This document shows positions 1 through 9,224 of a DNA stretch of 64,000 nucleotides, one piece after another. The DNA lies in contig NZ_FMIY01000001.1 of NCBI RefSeq assembly GCF_900095855.1, positions 40,088 to 104,087 of the forward strand, in the 5' to 3' direction. A program made the translations under genes and the position numbers. This stretch comes from Megasphaera coli (GTDB lineage Bacteria; Bacillota; Negativicutes; Veillonellales; Megasphaeraceae). The notes beneath the pieces are model-generated. The model was given only the letters and a program-made list of their open reading frames with translations. It ran no database searches and was not told the DNA's origin. Position 1 is the stretch's first letter; each line of letters starts with the position of its first letter.

Positions 1-2
1 AG

Positions 3-740
3 GGACTTGAAGTCGTCAAGGCGGACTACTTACAGCCGGAAACGCTTGTGCCTGCCTTCCATAATACGGAAATACTCATTTACATCCCCAGCATTACGCA
101 TCCCAGTATTGTCCGCGTGCCGGAAACGGAAAATGTCATCACCGCGGCGGAACGGGCAAAGGTAAAACACGTCATCTTTGTCGGTTTCTTCGCCGATCAG
201 GATACGAATCCTTTCCATATGGCCCCCTTTTTCGGATACACGAACCGCCGCTTCGCCTGCAGCAGTCTTTCGTATACGATTATAAAAAACGCCATGTATA
301 CGGATCCCCTCATACCGTACTTGCCCGAATTGCAGACTATGGGAAAACTGATTTATCCCGTACCGCACGGCACGATATCCTTTATTTCCCGCGCCGAAAG
401 CGCTGCGGCCATTATTAAAGCGGCAAGGGACAGTCATTACTTGGAAAAGACATACACACTCACGCAGGAACGAAACTATACGATGCCTGAACTGGCGGAT
501 ATTCTCACTGCCGTAGGCGGCAAAAAAATCGCTTTCTCGCCTGTAAGTACGGCCGCCTTTGCGCAAAAGTACGATACGCCGAAAGGCTTCGGCATTGTCC
601 TGGCGTCCCTCTACGAAGCTGCCGAAAGAGGACTTTTAAATACGGTTACGGACGATTTTCGCCTGATTACGGGGCGGCCGGCCAAAGACCTTCGTACCGT
701 TCTGACGGAAGATTACGCGCGTATACGGGAGAGCGGCTGA
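3..740 (+). CDS. NmrA/QorB-like NAD(P)-dependent reductase, 5' end cut by the window
   Basis: The reading frame is open from the first bases of the window, so the gene starts upstream and the N-terminal NAD(P)-binding GxxGxxG segment is missing. The visible 245 residues resemble the C-terminal three quarters of atypical short-chain dehydrogenases of the NmrA/QorB group (NAD(P)H:quinone oxidoreductase-like or redox-sensing proteins): a strand-like ILIYIPS, then VKHVIFVGFFAD, then a variable C-terminal lid. The stop codon overlaps the next start (TGATG at 738-742), so it is translationally coupled to the ABC importer genes. Substrate is unknown; a general quinone or aldehyde reductase role is inference. 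Confidence 0.7.
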   Translation, partial: GLEVVKADYLQPETLVPAFHNTEILIYIPSITHPSIVRVPETENVITAAERAKVKHVIFVGFFADQDTNPFHMAPFFGYTNRRFACSSLSYTIIKNAMYTDPLIPYLPELQTMGKLIYPVPHGTISFISRAESAAAIIKAARDSHYLEKTYTLTQERNYTMPELADILTAVGGKKIAFSPVSTAAFAQKYDTPKGFGIVLASLYEAAERGLLNTVTDDFRLITGRPAKDLRTVLTEDYARIRESG

Positions 741-1474
741 TGTTTACGCTGGATAAGGTTTATAAATCGTACGGTTCCTCTACGGCTCTGCAGGAAACAA
801 CCTTGAAAATTGATGACGGCGAGTTTTTTGTCCTCGTCGGCGCAAGCGGCGGCGGCAAGACAACATTTCTCAAACTGTTGAACCGTCTGCTCGAGCCCAC
901 AGGCGGCACCATTTTGCGAGACAACAGGGATATTCGTTCCATCCCGCTGCGCGATCTGCGCCTTGATACGGGATACGTGCTGCAGCAAATCGCGCTCTTT
1001 CCCAACCTGACGGTTGCCGAAAACATTGCCCTTGTCCCGACGATGAAAGGCCTTGCGAAAAAAGAGATTGCCCGCTTGACGGAAAAATGGCTTCACATTC
1101 TCGGACTGGATCCCTCCATATATGCCCGTCGTTACCCGCGCGAATTATCGGGCGGTCAACAGCAACGCGTCGGCATTATTCGTTCCCTTATCGGCCAACC
1201 GCGTATTCTTCTCATGGACGAACCCTTCAGTGCCTTGGATCCCATTTCCCGCAGCCAATTGCGGGAAATGGTAAAACGGCTGCACCGGGAATTTCATTTG
1301 TCCGTCGTATTCGTCACCCACGATATCGGCGAGGCGTGCTATTTGGGCACCCGACTTTGTATCATGGAAAACGGCACCGTTATTCAAATCGGCACGGCCG
1401 AAGAAATTAAAGCGAATCCGGGGAACGACTTTGTTAAGAACCTTTTCGCCTTAGGAGACAAGTTCCATGACTAG
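740..1474 (+). CDS. Osmoprotectant (glycine betaine/carnitine/choline) ABC transporter ATP-binding protein
   Basis: A 244-residue ABC ATPase with Walker [10 protein letters not shown] (about residue 33), Q-loop region YVLQQIALF, signature LSGGQQQR and Walker [12 protein letters not shown] followed by the switch His in VFVTHD. It energises import through the permease encoded just downstream. It is shorter than typical OpuCA/ProV proteins because the C-terminal tandem CBS module, which senses ionic strength, is absent. The start ATG overlaps the stop of the upstream gene and its stop overlaps the next start by 8 bp, so the three genes form one unit. The OpuC assignment rests mainly on the neighbouring permease-binding-protein fusion; the exact quaternary amine is not determined. 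Confidence 0.85.
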   Translation: MFTLDKVYKSYGSSTALQETTLKIDDGEFFVLVGASGGGKTTFLKLLNRLLEPTGGTILRDNRDIRSIPLRDLRLDTGYVLQQIALFPNLTVAENIALVPTMKGLAKKEIARLTEKWLHILGLDPSIYARRYPRELSGGQQQRVGIIRSLIGQPRILLMDEPFSALDPISRSQLREMVKRLHREFHLSVVFVTHDIGEACYLGTRLCIMENGTVIQIGTAEEIKANPGNDFVKNLFALGDKFHD

Positions 1475-2975
1475 CTTATTCACCACCCTGGCCGAACGGC
1501 AATATGACTTGTATGTCGCCTTGCTGCAGCATCTGCAGCTCTCACTGAGTGCACTTTTTCTGGCCGTTCTCATCGCCTTGCCGGTCGGTATTGTCCTGGC
1601 GTGCCGTAGTACAGCGGCGGCGGAATTTATCTTGCAGCTTACCGGTATCATGCAGACCGTCCCGTCCCTGGCTATTCTGGGCCTTATGATTCCCCTTCTC
1701 GGCATCGGTGTCCTGCCCGCCTTGACGGCACTCGTCATTTATGCCCTCTTCCCGATTCTGCAAAGTACGGTTACGGGCCTGCATGAAATAGACCCGTCCT
1801 TGCAGGAAGCGGGCGAAGCCTTGGGCATGACGAAATGGGAAAAGCTGAAAAATTACGAGTTGCCCTTAGCCCTGCCCATGATTACTGCGGGGATTCGTAC
1901 GGCTGCCGTCATGATCATCGGCACGGCTACCCTGGCCGCCCTCATCGGCGCCGGCGGCTTGGGTTCCTTTATTCTCCTCGGGATCGACCGCAACGACAGC
2001 GCCTTAATTCTCATAGGCGCCGTCGTTTCCGCCTTGTTGGCGGTTATTTTCAACAGTATTTTGCATTTCCTCGAACATCGTTCGCTGCGGTACCTGGCCT
2101 ATTTCTTTGCCGTCGCCCTCTTAGGCTTGGCCCTTTCCTTCGTTCCCCTGACGGCCAAAAGCAATACCCTTGTCATTGCCGGAAAGCTCGGACCGGAGCC
2201 GGAAATTCTGATTAATATGTATAAGGAACTCATTGAGCATGACACCTCGTTCCCGGTCGAAGTAAAGCCGAATTTCGGCAAGACCTCTTTCCTCTACGAA
2301 GCCCTGAAAAACGGCGATATCGACATATATCCCGAATTTACGGGAACCGTTACGGCTTCTTTATTAAAAGACGGGCCGGCCCCTTCCAACGATGCACGCA
2401 CGGTCTATGAACAGGCGCGGGACGGTATAAAGGCCCAAGATAATCTCATTTTCCTGGAACCGATGTCCTATGAAAACACGTATGCCGTCGCCGTGCCCCG
2501 CGTTTATGCGGAGGCAAACGATTTAAAGACCATTTCCGATTTACACAAGGTGGAGAGCGGCGCCGTCGCCGGCTTCACCTTGGAATTTGCAGACCGTGAA
2601 GACGGTAACCGCGGCCTCCAATCATTGTACGGTTTGACGCTGAATGTGAAAACGATGGAACCTTCCCTCCGCTATCAGGCTATTGCAAGCGGTGCCGTTA
2701 CTATAACAGATGCGTATTCGACGGACAGCGAACTCGTAGAGTACGATCTGGTCACCCTGCAGGATGACAAACACCTCTTCCCACCCTATCAGGGCGCACC
2801 CCTCTTACGGGAAGAAACGCTGAAAGTACATCCGGAACTGAAAACGTCCCTGGAAAAACTGGCCGGCCGCATTACGGAAGAAGAAATGCGTACTATGAAT
2901 TACGATGTCCGTGTCAACGGCCGCAGTGCTCATGATGTGGCCGTCGAGTACTTGCAATCCCGCGGACTGATTTAA
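1467..2975 (+). CDS. Osmoprotectant ABC transporter, fused permease and substrate-binding protein
   Basis: A 502-residue fusion. Residues about 1-210 form a BPD-type permease with several membrane spans and the EAA-loop-like [20 protein letters not shown] that docks on the ATPase. After a further hydrophobic segment near residue 215, residues about 230-502 form an OpuAC-type substrate-binding domain ([30 protein letters not shown]). Such fusions are known for OpuC/OpuF-type glycine betaine or carnitine importers in Firmicutes, where the binding domain is tethered to the outer face of the membrane. The ATG at 1467 lies inside the ATPase gene. A hairpin follows the stop. Substrate specificity is inferred from family only. 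Confidence 0.88.
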   Translation: MTSLFTTLAERQYDLYVALLQHLQLSLSALFLAVLIALPVGIVLACRSTAAAEFILQLTGIMQTVPSLAILGLMIPLLGIGVLPALTALVIYALFPILQSTVTGLHEIDPSLQEAGEALGMTKWEKLKNYELPLALPMITAGIRTAAVMIIGTATLAALIGAGGLGSFILLGIDRNDSALILIGAVVSALLAVIFNSILHFLEHRSLRYLAYFFAVALLGLALSFVPLTAKSNTLVIAGKLGPEPEILINMYKELIEHDTSFPVEVKPNFGKTSFLYEALKNGDIDIYPEFTGTVTASLLKDGPAPSNDARTVYEQARDGIKAQDNLIFLEPMSYENTYAVAVPRVYAEANDLKTISDLHKVESGAVAGFTLEFADREDGNRGLQSLYGLTLNVKTMEPSLRYQAIASGAVTITDAYSTDSELVEYDLVTLQDDKHLFPPYQGAPLLREETLKVHPELKTSLEKLAGRITEEEMRTMNYDVRVNGRSAHDVAVEYLQSRGLI

Positions 2976-2995
2976 TTCGACCCGGATAAAACAAG

Positions 2996-3036
2996 AGAGG
3001 CGTACTGTCGAGATAACGAGCACGCCTCTATATCTT
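2996..3036. terminator. Hairpin between convergent osmoprotectant and ileS genes
   Basis: AGAGGCGT (2996-3003) pairs with ACGCCTCT (3022-3029), followed on the plus strand by a weak T-rich stretch. It lies between two convergent stops and probably ends transcription from one or both sides. Confidence 0.5.
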
Positions 3037-3044
3037 TCTCAAGT

Positions 3045-5846
3045 TTATTTATTTTCCAATACATTCACGCAGCGGCGGCAAAGGGGTGGATGCTCACGGT
3101 CTTTGCCGACTGTCACGTCATGAGTCCAGCAGCGTTCGCATTTATCATACTGCGACGGTTCCACGACAACCCGCATGTCCGGATGGTCTTCGCCGGCAAC
3201 GGCATTACCCGGCGCGCTGCCGTTTACAAGCCGCACTTCACTGACAATGAGAAGTGTTGCCAAGCGGTCTTCCATCTCTTTCAGGAAATCGTACGTCGTA
3301 CCGTCCGTATAAATCGTAACGGCCGCGTCGAGGGAATGACCGATTTTGCGTTCCCGGCGGGCGCCTTCGAGGATTCTCGTCAAATCGCCTCTATACGAGA
3401 GAAATTCGGTCCAGCGGGCAGCCCGCGTTTCATCCAAATATTCCTTGTGAAACTTCGGCCACTCCGTCAGGAGGACGCTTTCTTCCTTGCCCGAAACGTT
3501 CGGCATGAACTGCCAAACTTCTTCCGCCGTAAAGGAAAGAACGGGAGAAACGATTTTGACCAGCGTATCTAAAATAATGTGCATGGCCGTCTGCGCACTG
3601 CGGCGGGACGGTGCGTCTTCTTTTTCCGTATACATGCAGTCCTTCATGACGTCGAGGTAAATAGAACTGAGGTCGACGGTGCAGAAGTTGTGAATTGCAT
3701 GGTACATGACATGGAACTGGTAGTCTTCATATGCGGCCGTAACCGTTTCGAGGACCTGTTCCAGCCGCAGGAGAGCCCACTTGTCGATTTCCGTCATATT
3801 TTCATAAGCGACCGCATCCCGTTCGGGGTCGAAATCGCTGATGTTCCCCAAGAGGAAACGGAAGGTGTTGCGAATCTTGCGATATACGTCGCCGAGCTGC
3901 TTCAAAATCTTCGGCGACAACCGTACATCACCCTGATAATCGGCGGACGACACCCAAAGGCGCATGACGTCGGCACCGTACTGGTCAATGACTTCCTGCG
4001 GCGCCACCGTGTTGCCTACGGACTTACTCATCTTACGGCCTTCTCCGTCAACCGTAAAGCCGTGTGTCAGGACGGACTTGTACGGCGCATATCCGTTAAT
4101 GGCGACGGACGTGAGCAGAGATGAATTGAACCAGCCGCGATGCTGATCGGAACCTTCAAGATACATTTCGCAAGGATAGTCCAGTTCCGGATCGTGCTTC
4201 AACACGCCCTGGTGCGTACAACCGCTGTCGAACCAGACGTCCATAATATCCGTTTCCTTGCGGAAGTCTTCACAGCCGCATTCCGGACATTTATAGCCGG
4301 GCGGCAGTAATTCTTTTTCGTCGTGAGCCCACCACGCATCGGATCCTTCAACCGCAAAGACTTCCTGCAAGTGCGAAATAGTATCGTCATTAATGGTCGG
4401 CTTGCCGCATCCTCGGCAATAGAAGATGGGAATGGGCACGCCCCATACACGTTGACGGGAAATACACCAGTCACCGCGATCGCGAATCATATTATAAATG
4501 CGGTCATGACCCCAGGACGGAATCCAACGTACCCGGTCGATGGCTTCCAGGGCTTTTTTGCGGTATCCGTCGACGGAGGAAAACCATTGTTCCGTCGCAC
4601 GGTAAATAATGGGATTCTTACAACGCCAGCAATGGGCATATTGATGGCGCAAGGAACCTTTGGCAAAAAGAGCGCCGCAAGCTGCGAGTTCTTTAATCAT
4701 TTCCACGTTCATATCCAAGGCGAATTTGCCTTCATAGCCGGGCACAACACTCGTGTACTTGCCGTCCGGACCAACCGTACCGAGCGGTCCGAGGCCCCAG
4801 GCGGCGTACTTCTTGCAGACTTCAAAGTCTTCCGCGCCGTGATCCGGAGCCGTATGTACGAGACCCGTACCGGCTTCGAGCGTAACATGTTCGCCGAGAA
4901 TAACGGGAACGCGCCGTTTCTCATAGAAGGGATGACGGAACACGAGGCCTTCAATTTGTTTCCCTGTCATGACGTCGGGAAGAACGGCGTACTCCGTAAT
5001 CTTAGCCGCTTCCATCGTACCTGCGACCAGTTCTTTTGCCATCAGGAAAGCAGCATCGCCTATAACAACCCAAGCGTACTCGATTTCTTCGTTGGCACAG
5101 ATAGCCACATTGGCCGGAATAGTCCACGGCGTCGTCGTCCAAATCAGTGCATACGCATGATCGAGGTCAAAGCCGGCCGGCGCATGTTTTCCCAAGTCGA
5201 CCGCTTTGAATCGCACGTAAATGGAGTTGGATTTGACCTCTTTATATTCGATTTCCGCTTCGGCTAGAGCCGTTTCACAGTGAGGGCACCAGTATACGGA
5301 TTTCAAGCCTTTATAGATGTGGCCGTTCTTGGCCATTTGGCCGAAAACACCGATCTGTGCCACCTCTACATGTTTCGCCAAGGTGAGGTACGGATTGTCC
5401 CAGTCACCGAGAACGCCGAAGCGAATAAAATCGGCCTTTTGTTCGGCCACCCGTTCAAGAGCGTAATCATGACACCGCTTGCGTAAGTCGAGGGGCGCCA
5501 TTTCATGACGATTGAGACCCGTTTCCTTAATGACGGCGTGCTCGATAGGCAGTCCGTGCGTATCCCAGCCGGGCACGTACTTCGTATAATAACCGTTCTG
5601 CGTCTTATACTTTAAAATAATATCTTTCAGCACTTTATTCAAAGCATGTCCGATATGCAGTTTGCCGTTCGCATAAGGAGGGCCGTCATGGAGAATAAAT
5701 TTCTGCGCGCCTTCCCGTTTTTGTAAGCGTTTCCGATAAATGTCGTGCTCCTGCCAGAATTTCAAAAATTCCGGTTCCCGCTTCGGTAAATTGCCGCGCA
5801 TGGGAAATTCCGTTTCCGGCAAATGTAAGGTCTTGCTGTAGTCCAT
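3045..5846 (-). CDS. ileS: Isoleucine--tRNA ligase
   Basis: A 933-residue class I aminoacyl-tRNA synthetase charging tRNA-Ile. It has the HIGH motif in KLHIGHALNK, the KMSKS motif in GRKMSKSVGN, the large CP1 editing domain between them, and the C-terminal zinc-binding cysteines in CERCWTHD and LCRRCVN, as in the bacterial-type enzyme. The start was set at the ATG at 5844-5846 (MDYSKTLHLP) because GGAGGA lies just upstream and because the longer in-frame reading to 5933 is T-box leader and terminator sequence. Expression is controlled by the T-box upstream. It is transcribed alone from a strong sigma-A promoter at 6112-6140. Confidence 0.97.
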   Translation of the reverse strand: MDYSKTLHLPETEFPMRGNLPKREPEFLKFWQEHDIYRKRLQKREGAQKFILHDGPPYANGKLHIGHALNKVLKDIILKYKTQNGYYTKYVPGWDTHGLPIEHAVIKETGLNRHEMAPLDLRKRCHDYALERVAEQKADFIRFGVLGDWDNPYLTLAKHVEVAQIGVFGQMAKNGHIYKGLKSVYWCPHCETALAEAEIEYKEVKSNSIYVRFKAVDLGKHAPAGFDLDHAYALIWTTTPWTIPANVAICANEEIEYAWVVIGDAAFLMAKELVAGTMEAAKITEYAVLPDVMTGKQIEGLVFRHPFYEKRRVPVILGEHVTLEAGTGLVHTAPDHGAEDFEVCKKYAAWGLGPLGTVGPDGKYTSVVPGYEGKFALDMNVEMIKELAACGALFAKGSLRHQYAHCWRCKNPIIYRATEQWFSSVDGYRKKALEAIDRVRWIPSWGHDRIYNMIRDRGDWCISRQRVWGVPIPIFYCRGCGKPTINDDTISHLQEVFAVEGSDAWWAHDEKELLPPGYKCPECGCEDFRKETDIMDVWFDSGCTHQGVLKHDPELDYPCEMYLEGSDQHRGWFNSSLLTSVAINGYAPYKSVLTHGFTVDGEGRKMSKSVGNTVAPQEVIDQYGADVMRLWVSSADYQGDVRLSPKILKQLGDVYRKIRNTFRFLLGNISDFDPERDAVAYENMTEIDKWALLRLEQVLETVTAAYEDYQFHVMYHAIHNFCTVDLSSIYLDVMKDCMYTEKEDAPSRRSAQTAMHIILDTLVKIVSPVLSFTAEEVWQFMPNVSGKEESVLLTEWPKFHKEYLDETRAARWTEFLSYRGDLTRILEGARRERKIGHSLDAAVTIYTDGTTYDFLKEMEDRLATLLIVSEVRLVNGSAPGNAVAGEDHPDMRVVVEPSQYDKCERCWTHDVTVGKDREHPPLCRRCVNVLENK

Positions 5847-5860
5847 TGTCTTTCCTCCTC

Positions 5861-6105
5861 CAAAAAAAAATAACATCTTCATCCCCAAAGGGACGAAGAT
5901 GTAATCACCGCGGTACCACCCTATTGGCTGCAAACGCAGCCGCTCAATGTTGTTAACGGGGACTTCCCGGCAACCGGCTCACGGCTGCGGCTCCAAAGTG
6001 ATCCGTCAAAACCCGCTTCCGTCGATCTCCCACCGTCACCGACTCGCTGGCGAAGCTGTCGCCTTAACCGTCTTTTTCATCGCTTTTACATATACTTCTA
6101 TATAT
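5861..6105 (-). promoter_or_regulatory. T-box riboswitch leader of ileS
   Basis: On the minus strand the conserved T-box core AGGGTGGTACCGCG lies at 5909-5923, followed by a terminator whose arms are CATCTTC (5874-5880 complement) and GAAGATG (5895-5901 complement) and a nine-base T run at 5862-5870. Upstream is a roughly 200-nt Stem I region. An ATC triplet followed by A at 6000-6002 sits at the expected 3' side of Stem I and is the likely isoleucine specifier. Uncharged tRNA-Ile would bind the TGGN bulge and favour the antiterminator. The specifier assignment is inference; the T-box core is plain in the sequence. Confidence 0.93.
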
Positions 6106-6111
6106 AGCCGT

Positions 6112-6140
6112 ATTGTAGCGGCATTTACAGCCTTTGTCAA
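6112..6140 (-). promoter_or_regulatory. Sigma-A promoter of ileS
   Basis: Consensus -35 TTGACA (complement of 6135-6140), a 17-bp spacer and -10 TACAAT (complement of 6112-6117), placed immediately before the T-box leader. Confidence 0.85.
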
Positions 6141-6182
6141 GATGGTGCTTCTATACGGGTGCCGCCTCTATGCCGTGCATTG

Positions 6183-7598
6183 TTATTTCCAGTAATCCAG
6201 ATTTGCGTCATCGAGACCGATATTTTTAGCCAGAAAGACAGGATTTTGACCGGCCATTTTCTGCTTTTCATAATCCTTCATCGCCTTTACGGCTACGCCG
6301 CCCAAAATGGCACAGGACGGTATATTAATAAGACACATGAAGGCCATGAAAATGTCGGCCACATCCCAAGCTGCCGCCATGGACATACCGGCACCGACAA
6401 AAATAATGATCGCAGCTATAATACGGTAGCAGACCATGAAAGTCGTACTCGGCACTTTCTTATGAAGAAAGTTCAGGCAGTTATCGACATAGAAGAGGTT
6501 GCCGATAAGTGTGGAGAATGCAAAGAGAACCATGCATACCGTAATAAGGACAGGGCCGTAGCCGCCGAACTCGGCAATCATGGCCTGCTGCACGTAGACC
6601 GCACCGGCGGCCCCTTTCGTGATGGGCACGCCCGAGCACAGGCACATCATAGCCGTTGCCGAGCAAATGAGCAGTGTGTCGAGGAATACCGAGAGCATCT
6701 GTACGAGGCCCTGCTTGACAGGGTGACTTACATCGGCCGTAGCCGCCGCATTCGGGGCGGAACCGATGCCGGCTTCATTCGAATAAAGGCCGCGTTTTAC
6801 GCCGTACATAAGGCAAGAGCCGGCAATACCGCCGAAGATGGACCGAAAATCGAAGGCATCGGTAAAAATCATCATAAAAACGTCCGGCAAAATTGTAATA
6901 TGCGTTACAATGACAAAAATCGCCGCCAGTACATAAATGCCGCCCATGAGCGGCACAATCCAAGCGGTCACGCGGACAATACGTCTGCCGCCGCCGAGGA
7001 TGCAATAGCCCACAAGAACAGCCAGGACTGCACCGATAATCCAGGACGTCCTGCCGGGTTGATAAAAATCGTATACCGCAAAGGTCGACTGCAAATTAAA
7101 TGATGCCAAGAGATTAAAGCCGACTGCATACGTTAAAATCAGAAAGAATGCAAAGGCCGCGCCGAGAAAACGACTGTGCAGAGCCGTTTCGATATAGTAA
7201 GCCGGGCCGCCGTAGCTGCCGCCGTGCTCGTCACGGCGCTTGTAAATCTGTGCGAGCGTACTTTCAATGAAAGCACTGGCGCCGCCGATAAGAGCCATGA
7301 GCCACATCCAGAAGACACTGCCCGGACCGCCGAGACAAATAGCCGTAGAAATACCGATAATATTTCCCGTACCTACGCGGGACGCCGTCGATACCATGAG
7401 CGCCTGAAAGGACGAAATAGATTTTTCTTCCCGAGGCTTTTCCATGACAACGCGAATACTCTCTCCGAACATACGTAATTGCACAAGCTTCGTGCTCCAG
7501 GAAAAATAAAAGCCCGCAATTACCAAGATAACAACGAGAACGGGATAATAGAGGACACTGTCCAGGTAATCCAGCTCGTTTAAAATCAATGCGGTCAT
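6183..7598 (-). CDS. Alanine/glycine:cation symporter (AGCS family)
   Basis: A 471-residue inner-membrane transporter of the AGCS family, which imports alanine or glycine with Na+ or H+. The family signature region is visible as GTGNIIGISTAICLGGPGS near residue 75 and KRGLYSNEAGIGSAPNAAAT near residue 268, with about ten hydrophobic helices. Length is normal for the family. The ATG at 7598 has AGGAG about 8 bp upstream. It is monocistronic: its promoter lies at 7641-7669 and ileS has its own promoter about 40 bp after this stop. No terminator is obvious between the two genes, so some read-through into the ileS leader is possible. Confidence 0.92.
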   Translation of the reverse strand: MTALILNELDYLDSVLYYPVLVVILVIAGFYFSWSTKLVQLRMFGESIRVVMEKPREEKSISSFQALMVSTASRVGTGNIIGISTAICLGGPGSVFWMWLMALIGGASAFIESTLAQIYKRRDEHGGSYGGPAYYIETALHSRFLGAAFAFFLILTYAVGFNLLASFNLQSTFAVYDFYQPGRTSWIIGAVLAVLVGYCILGGGRRIVRVTAWIVPLMGGIYVLAAIFVIVTHITILPDVFMMIFTDAFDFRSIFGGIAGSCLMYGVKRGLYSNEAGIGSAPNAAATADVSHPVKQGLVQMLSVFLDTLLICSATAMMCLCSGVPITKGAAGAVYVQQAMIAEFGGYGPVLITVCMVLFAFSTLIGNLFYVDNCLNFLHKKVPSTTFMVCYRIIAAIIIFVGAGMSMAAAWDVADIFMAFMCLINIPSCAILGGVAVKAMKDYEKQKMAGQNPVFLAKNIGLDDANLDYWK

Positions 7599-7640
7599 AC
7601 GAACACTCCTTTTTATTAAAATTCGTTTTCACATACAGAA

Positions 7641-7669
7641 ATTATAATATCTATTACCGTAATCGTCAA
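7641..7669 (-). promoter_or_regulatory. Sigma-A promoter of the AGCS symporter gene
   Basis: -35 TTGACG (complement of 7664-7669), 17-bp spacer and perfect -10 TATAAT (complement of 7641-7646), about 45 bp before the start codon. Confidence 0.8.
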
Positions 7670-7881
7670 TAAATATTCACTTTATTTCTCTAAAGCATAT
7701 TGTCCGGTTTAAATTATGATATTTGATTTAATTTATAATTCAGGTGCAAAATCTTTATGTTATAAGTTTTTACTCGCTATTACTCGGATATTTTCCTGCA
7801 CAAAGCTTATTTCTTCTTTCCCGCATTATGAAATTATTGTGTTCGTCCAAAGAAAAATATATTCGCTTTTTATACTTTCAA
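7670..7881. other. AT-rich intergenic stretch, no gene seen
   Basis: Between the divergent symporter and sirtuin promoters lies about 210 bp of AT-rich DNA. Possible reading frames here lack a ribosome binding site and a recognisable product. Confidence 0.5.
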
Positions 7882-7911
7882 TTGGTCAATCTCCTAAAAT
7901 AATGGTATAGT
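7882..7911 (+). promoter_or_regulatory. Probable promoter of the sirtuin gene
   Basis: TTGGTC (7882-7887), an 18-bp spacer and TATAGT (7906-7911), about 50 bp before the start codon. Confidence 0.6.
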
Positions 7912-7961
7912 GGAATAAAAACTGACGCCGTTTACCCATTATTTGTATAGGAGAATATATC

Positions 7962-8684
7962 ATGACCGACACGGAACGTTTTGCCAAGCTCATTGACAGC
8001 TCTCACAACATCGTCTTTTTCGGCGGCGCCGGAGTCTCTACGGAAAGCGGCATTCCCGACTTTCGCAGTGTTGACGGCCTCTATAATCAGCATTATAAGT
8101 TTCGCCCCGAAACGATCTTGAGCCACACCTTTTACAAAAATAATAAGAGCGAATTTTATCGTTTTTACCACGACAAAATGCTCTGTCTTGATGCGAAGCC
8201 CAATGCGGCCCACTTAAAATTGGCGGAGCTGGAAAAAGCAGGAAAATTGAAAGCCGTTATTACGCAGAATATCGACGGTCTCCATCAAAAAGCGGGCAGT
8301 AAGAACGTCCTGGAACTTCACGGCAGCGTACACCGCAACTACTGCGAGCACTGCCGCAAGTTTTTTGACGCCGAGTATATGAAAGCGGCCGAAGGTATTC
8401 CTATGTGCGACGCTTGCGGCGGTCCTATAAAACCGGACGTCGTCCTCTACGAAGAAAGTTTGGATGACTCGGTCATTACGGCTACCATCCGGTATATCAG
8501 TCAGGCCGACATGCTCATCATCGGCGGTACGTCTCTTGTCGTCTATCCGGCAGCCGGGCTTATACATTACTACAAGGGCAATAAACTCGTCCTCATCAAC
8601 AAGGGCGCAACGGACATGGACGACAGTGCCGACCTTGTCCTTCGCGAGCCTATCGGCGAAGTATTCAGTACCATTTCCGTGTAA
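7962..8684 (+). CDS. cobB: NAD-dependent protein deacylase, SIR2 family
   Basis: A 240-residue sirtuin removing acyl groups from lysine with NAD+ as co-substrate. The Rossmann motif GGAGVSTESGIPDFR is at residues about 20-34, the NAD/catalytic motif QNIDGLHQKAG near residue 104, and the catalytic His in LELHGSVH. A Cys4 zinc site is seen as CEHC and CDAC. The length matches class III/U bacterial sirtuins. The start ATG at 7962 follows AGGAG. In bacteria CobB activates acetyl-CoA synthetase by deacetylation; no Acs or acetyltransferase gene is adjacent here, so the target is open. It appears to be monocistronic and is followed by a very long palindrome. Confidence 0.95.
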   Translation: MTDTERFAKLIDSSHNIVFFGGAGVSTESGIPDFRSVDGLYNQHYKFRPETILSHTFYKNNKSEFYRFYHDKMLCLDAKPNAAHLKLAELEKAGKLKAVITQNIDGLHQKAGSKNVLELHGSVHRNYCEHCRKFFDAEYMKAAEGIPMCDACGGPIKPDVVLYEESLDDSVITATIRYISQADMLIIGGTSLVVYPAAGLIHYYKGNKLVLINKGATDMDDSADLVLREPIGEVFSTISV

Positions 8685-8686
8685 AC

Positions 8687-8736
8687 AAACGAATGACCGC
8701 CCTTGCCGCTGCAGCGGCAAGGGCGGTCATTCGTTT
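8687..8736. repeat. Perfect 50-bp palindrome, probable bidirectional terminator
   Basis: Every base from 8687 to 8711 pairs with its partner from 8712 to 8736, around the central CTGCAG. It begins 2 bp after the sirtuin stop and has three Ts at its end on each strand. It should form a 23-24-bp stem in RNA and terminate or protect the transcript. Confidence 0.8.
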
Positions 8737-8783
8737 ATGTGGTCAAAATGTAGTCAAACCGCTCAAGATTAAACGTAGTCAGC

Positions 8784-8821
8784 AAAAAACAAGCGCCTTA
8801 CGAAATGTCCGTAAAGCGCTT
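8784..8821 (-). terminator. Terminator of the tRNA operon
   Basis: On the minus strand a 12-bp stem with one mismatch (8791-8802 against 8810-8821) and a 7-nt loop is followed by a six-base T run (8784-8789 complement), just after tRNA-Leu. Confidence 0.8.
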
Positions 8822-8832
8822 TACTGTCAGCA

Positions 8833-8918
8833 TGGTGCGGTTGATGGGACTTGAACCCATACGAACTTACGTTCACTACCCCCTCAAAGTAGCGCGTCTG
8901 CCGTTCCGCCACAACCGC
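8833..8918 (-). tRNA. tRNA-Leu (GAG)
   Basis: An 86-nt class II tRNA with acceptor arms GCGGTTG and CAACCGC, a D arm, a long variable arm, T loop GTTCAAGTC and encoded CCA. The anticodon loop TTGAGGG, closed by CTACT/GGTAG, gives GAG. It is the third tRNA of the minus-strand cluster. Confidence 0.93.
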
Positions 8919-8930
8919 ATATAAAATTGA

Positions 8931-9006
8931 TGGTGCTCAGGGACGGAATTGAACCGCCGACACGGGGATTTTCAGTCCCCTGCTCTACCGACTGAGCTAC
9001 CTGAGC
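8931..9006 (-). tRNA. tRNA-Phe (GAA)
   Basis: A 76-nt tRNA with acceptor GCTCAGG paired to CCTGAGC, D loop AGTCGGTAGA, anticodon loop CTGAAAA (GAA), T loop GTTCAATTC and encoded CCA. Second gene of the cluster. Confidence 0.95.
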
Positions 9007-9011
9007 AAATA

Positions 9012-9087
9012 TGGCGACCTCGATCGGATTTGAACCGACGATCTTCGCCGTGACAGGGCGACATGTTAACCGCTACACCACGAGGCC
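9012..9087 (-). tRNA. tRNA-Asp (GTC)
   Basis: A 76-nt tRNA with anticodon loop CTGTCAC (GTC) closed by TCGCC/GGCGA, T loop GTTCAAATC and encoded CCA. The acceptor is GGCCTCG with CGAGGTC and one G-U pair. First gene of the cluster, 44 bp downstream of the promoter. Confidence 0.95.
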
Positions 9088-9130
9088 GTTTCATACTCTC
9101 AAGGCGACGTAATCGCCCCGAACAAATTGG

Positions 9131-9160
9131 ATTATACCATAGACGCACAGATCTTGGCAA
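9131..9160 (-). promoter_or_regulatory. Promoter of the tRNA cluster
   Basis: TTGCCA (complement of 9155-9160), 18-bp spacer and perfect TATAAT (complement of 9131-9136) drive tRNA-Asp, -Phe and -Leu. Confidence 0.75.
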
Positions 9161-9224
9161 GATTATATCTTGGAATGAGGGCCATGCAAAGAGGCATTCT
9201 CTTTTTGCATGGCCTTACATCTAT

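Noticed and set aside
5847..5933. A longer ileS start giving an N-terminal extension of 29 residues.
   Set aside because: This stretch is the T-box terminator and T run; the internal ATG at 5844-5846 has a good ribosome binding site.
6159..7103. A 314-codon plus-strand frame opposite the symporter gene.
   Set aside because: It is charge-rich, has no family likeness or ribosome binding site, and is the antisense shadow of a clear AGCS gene.
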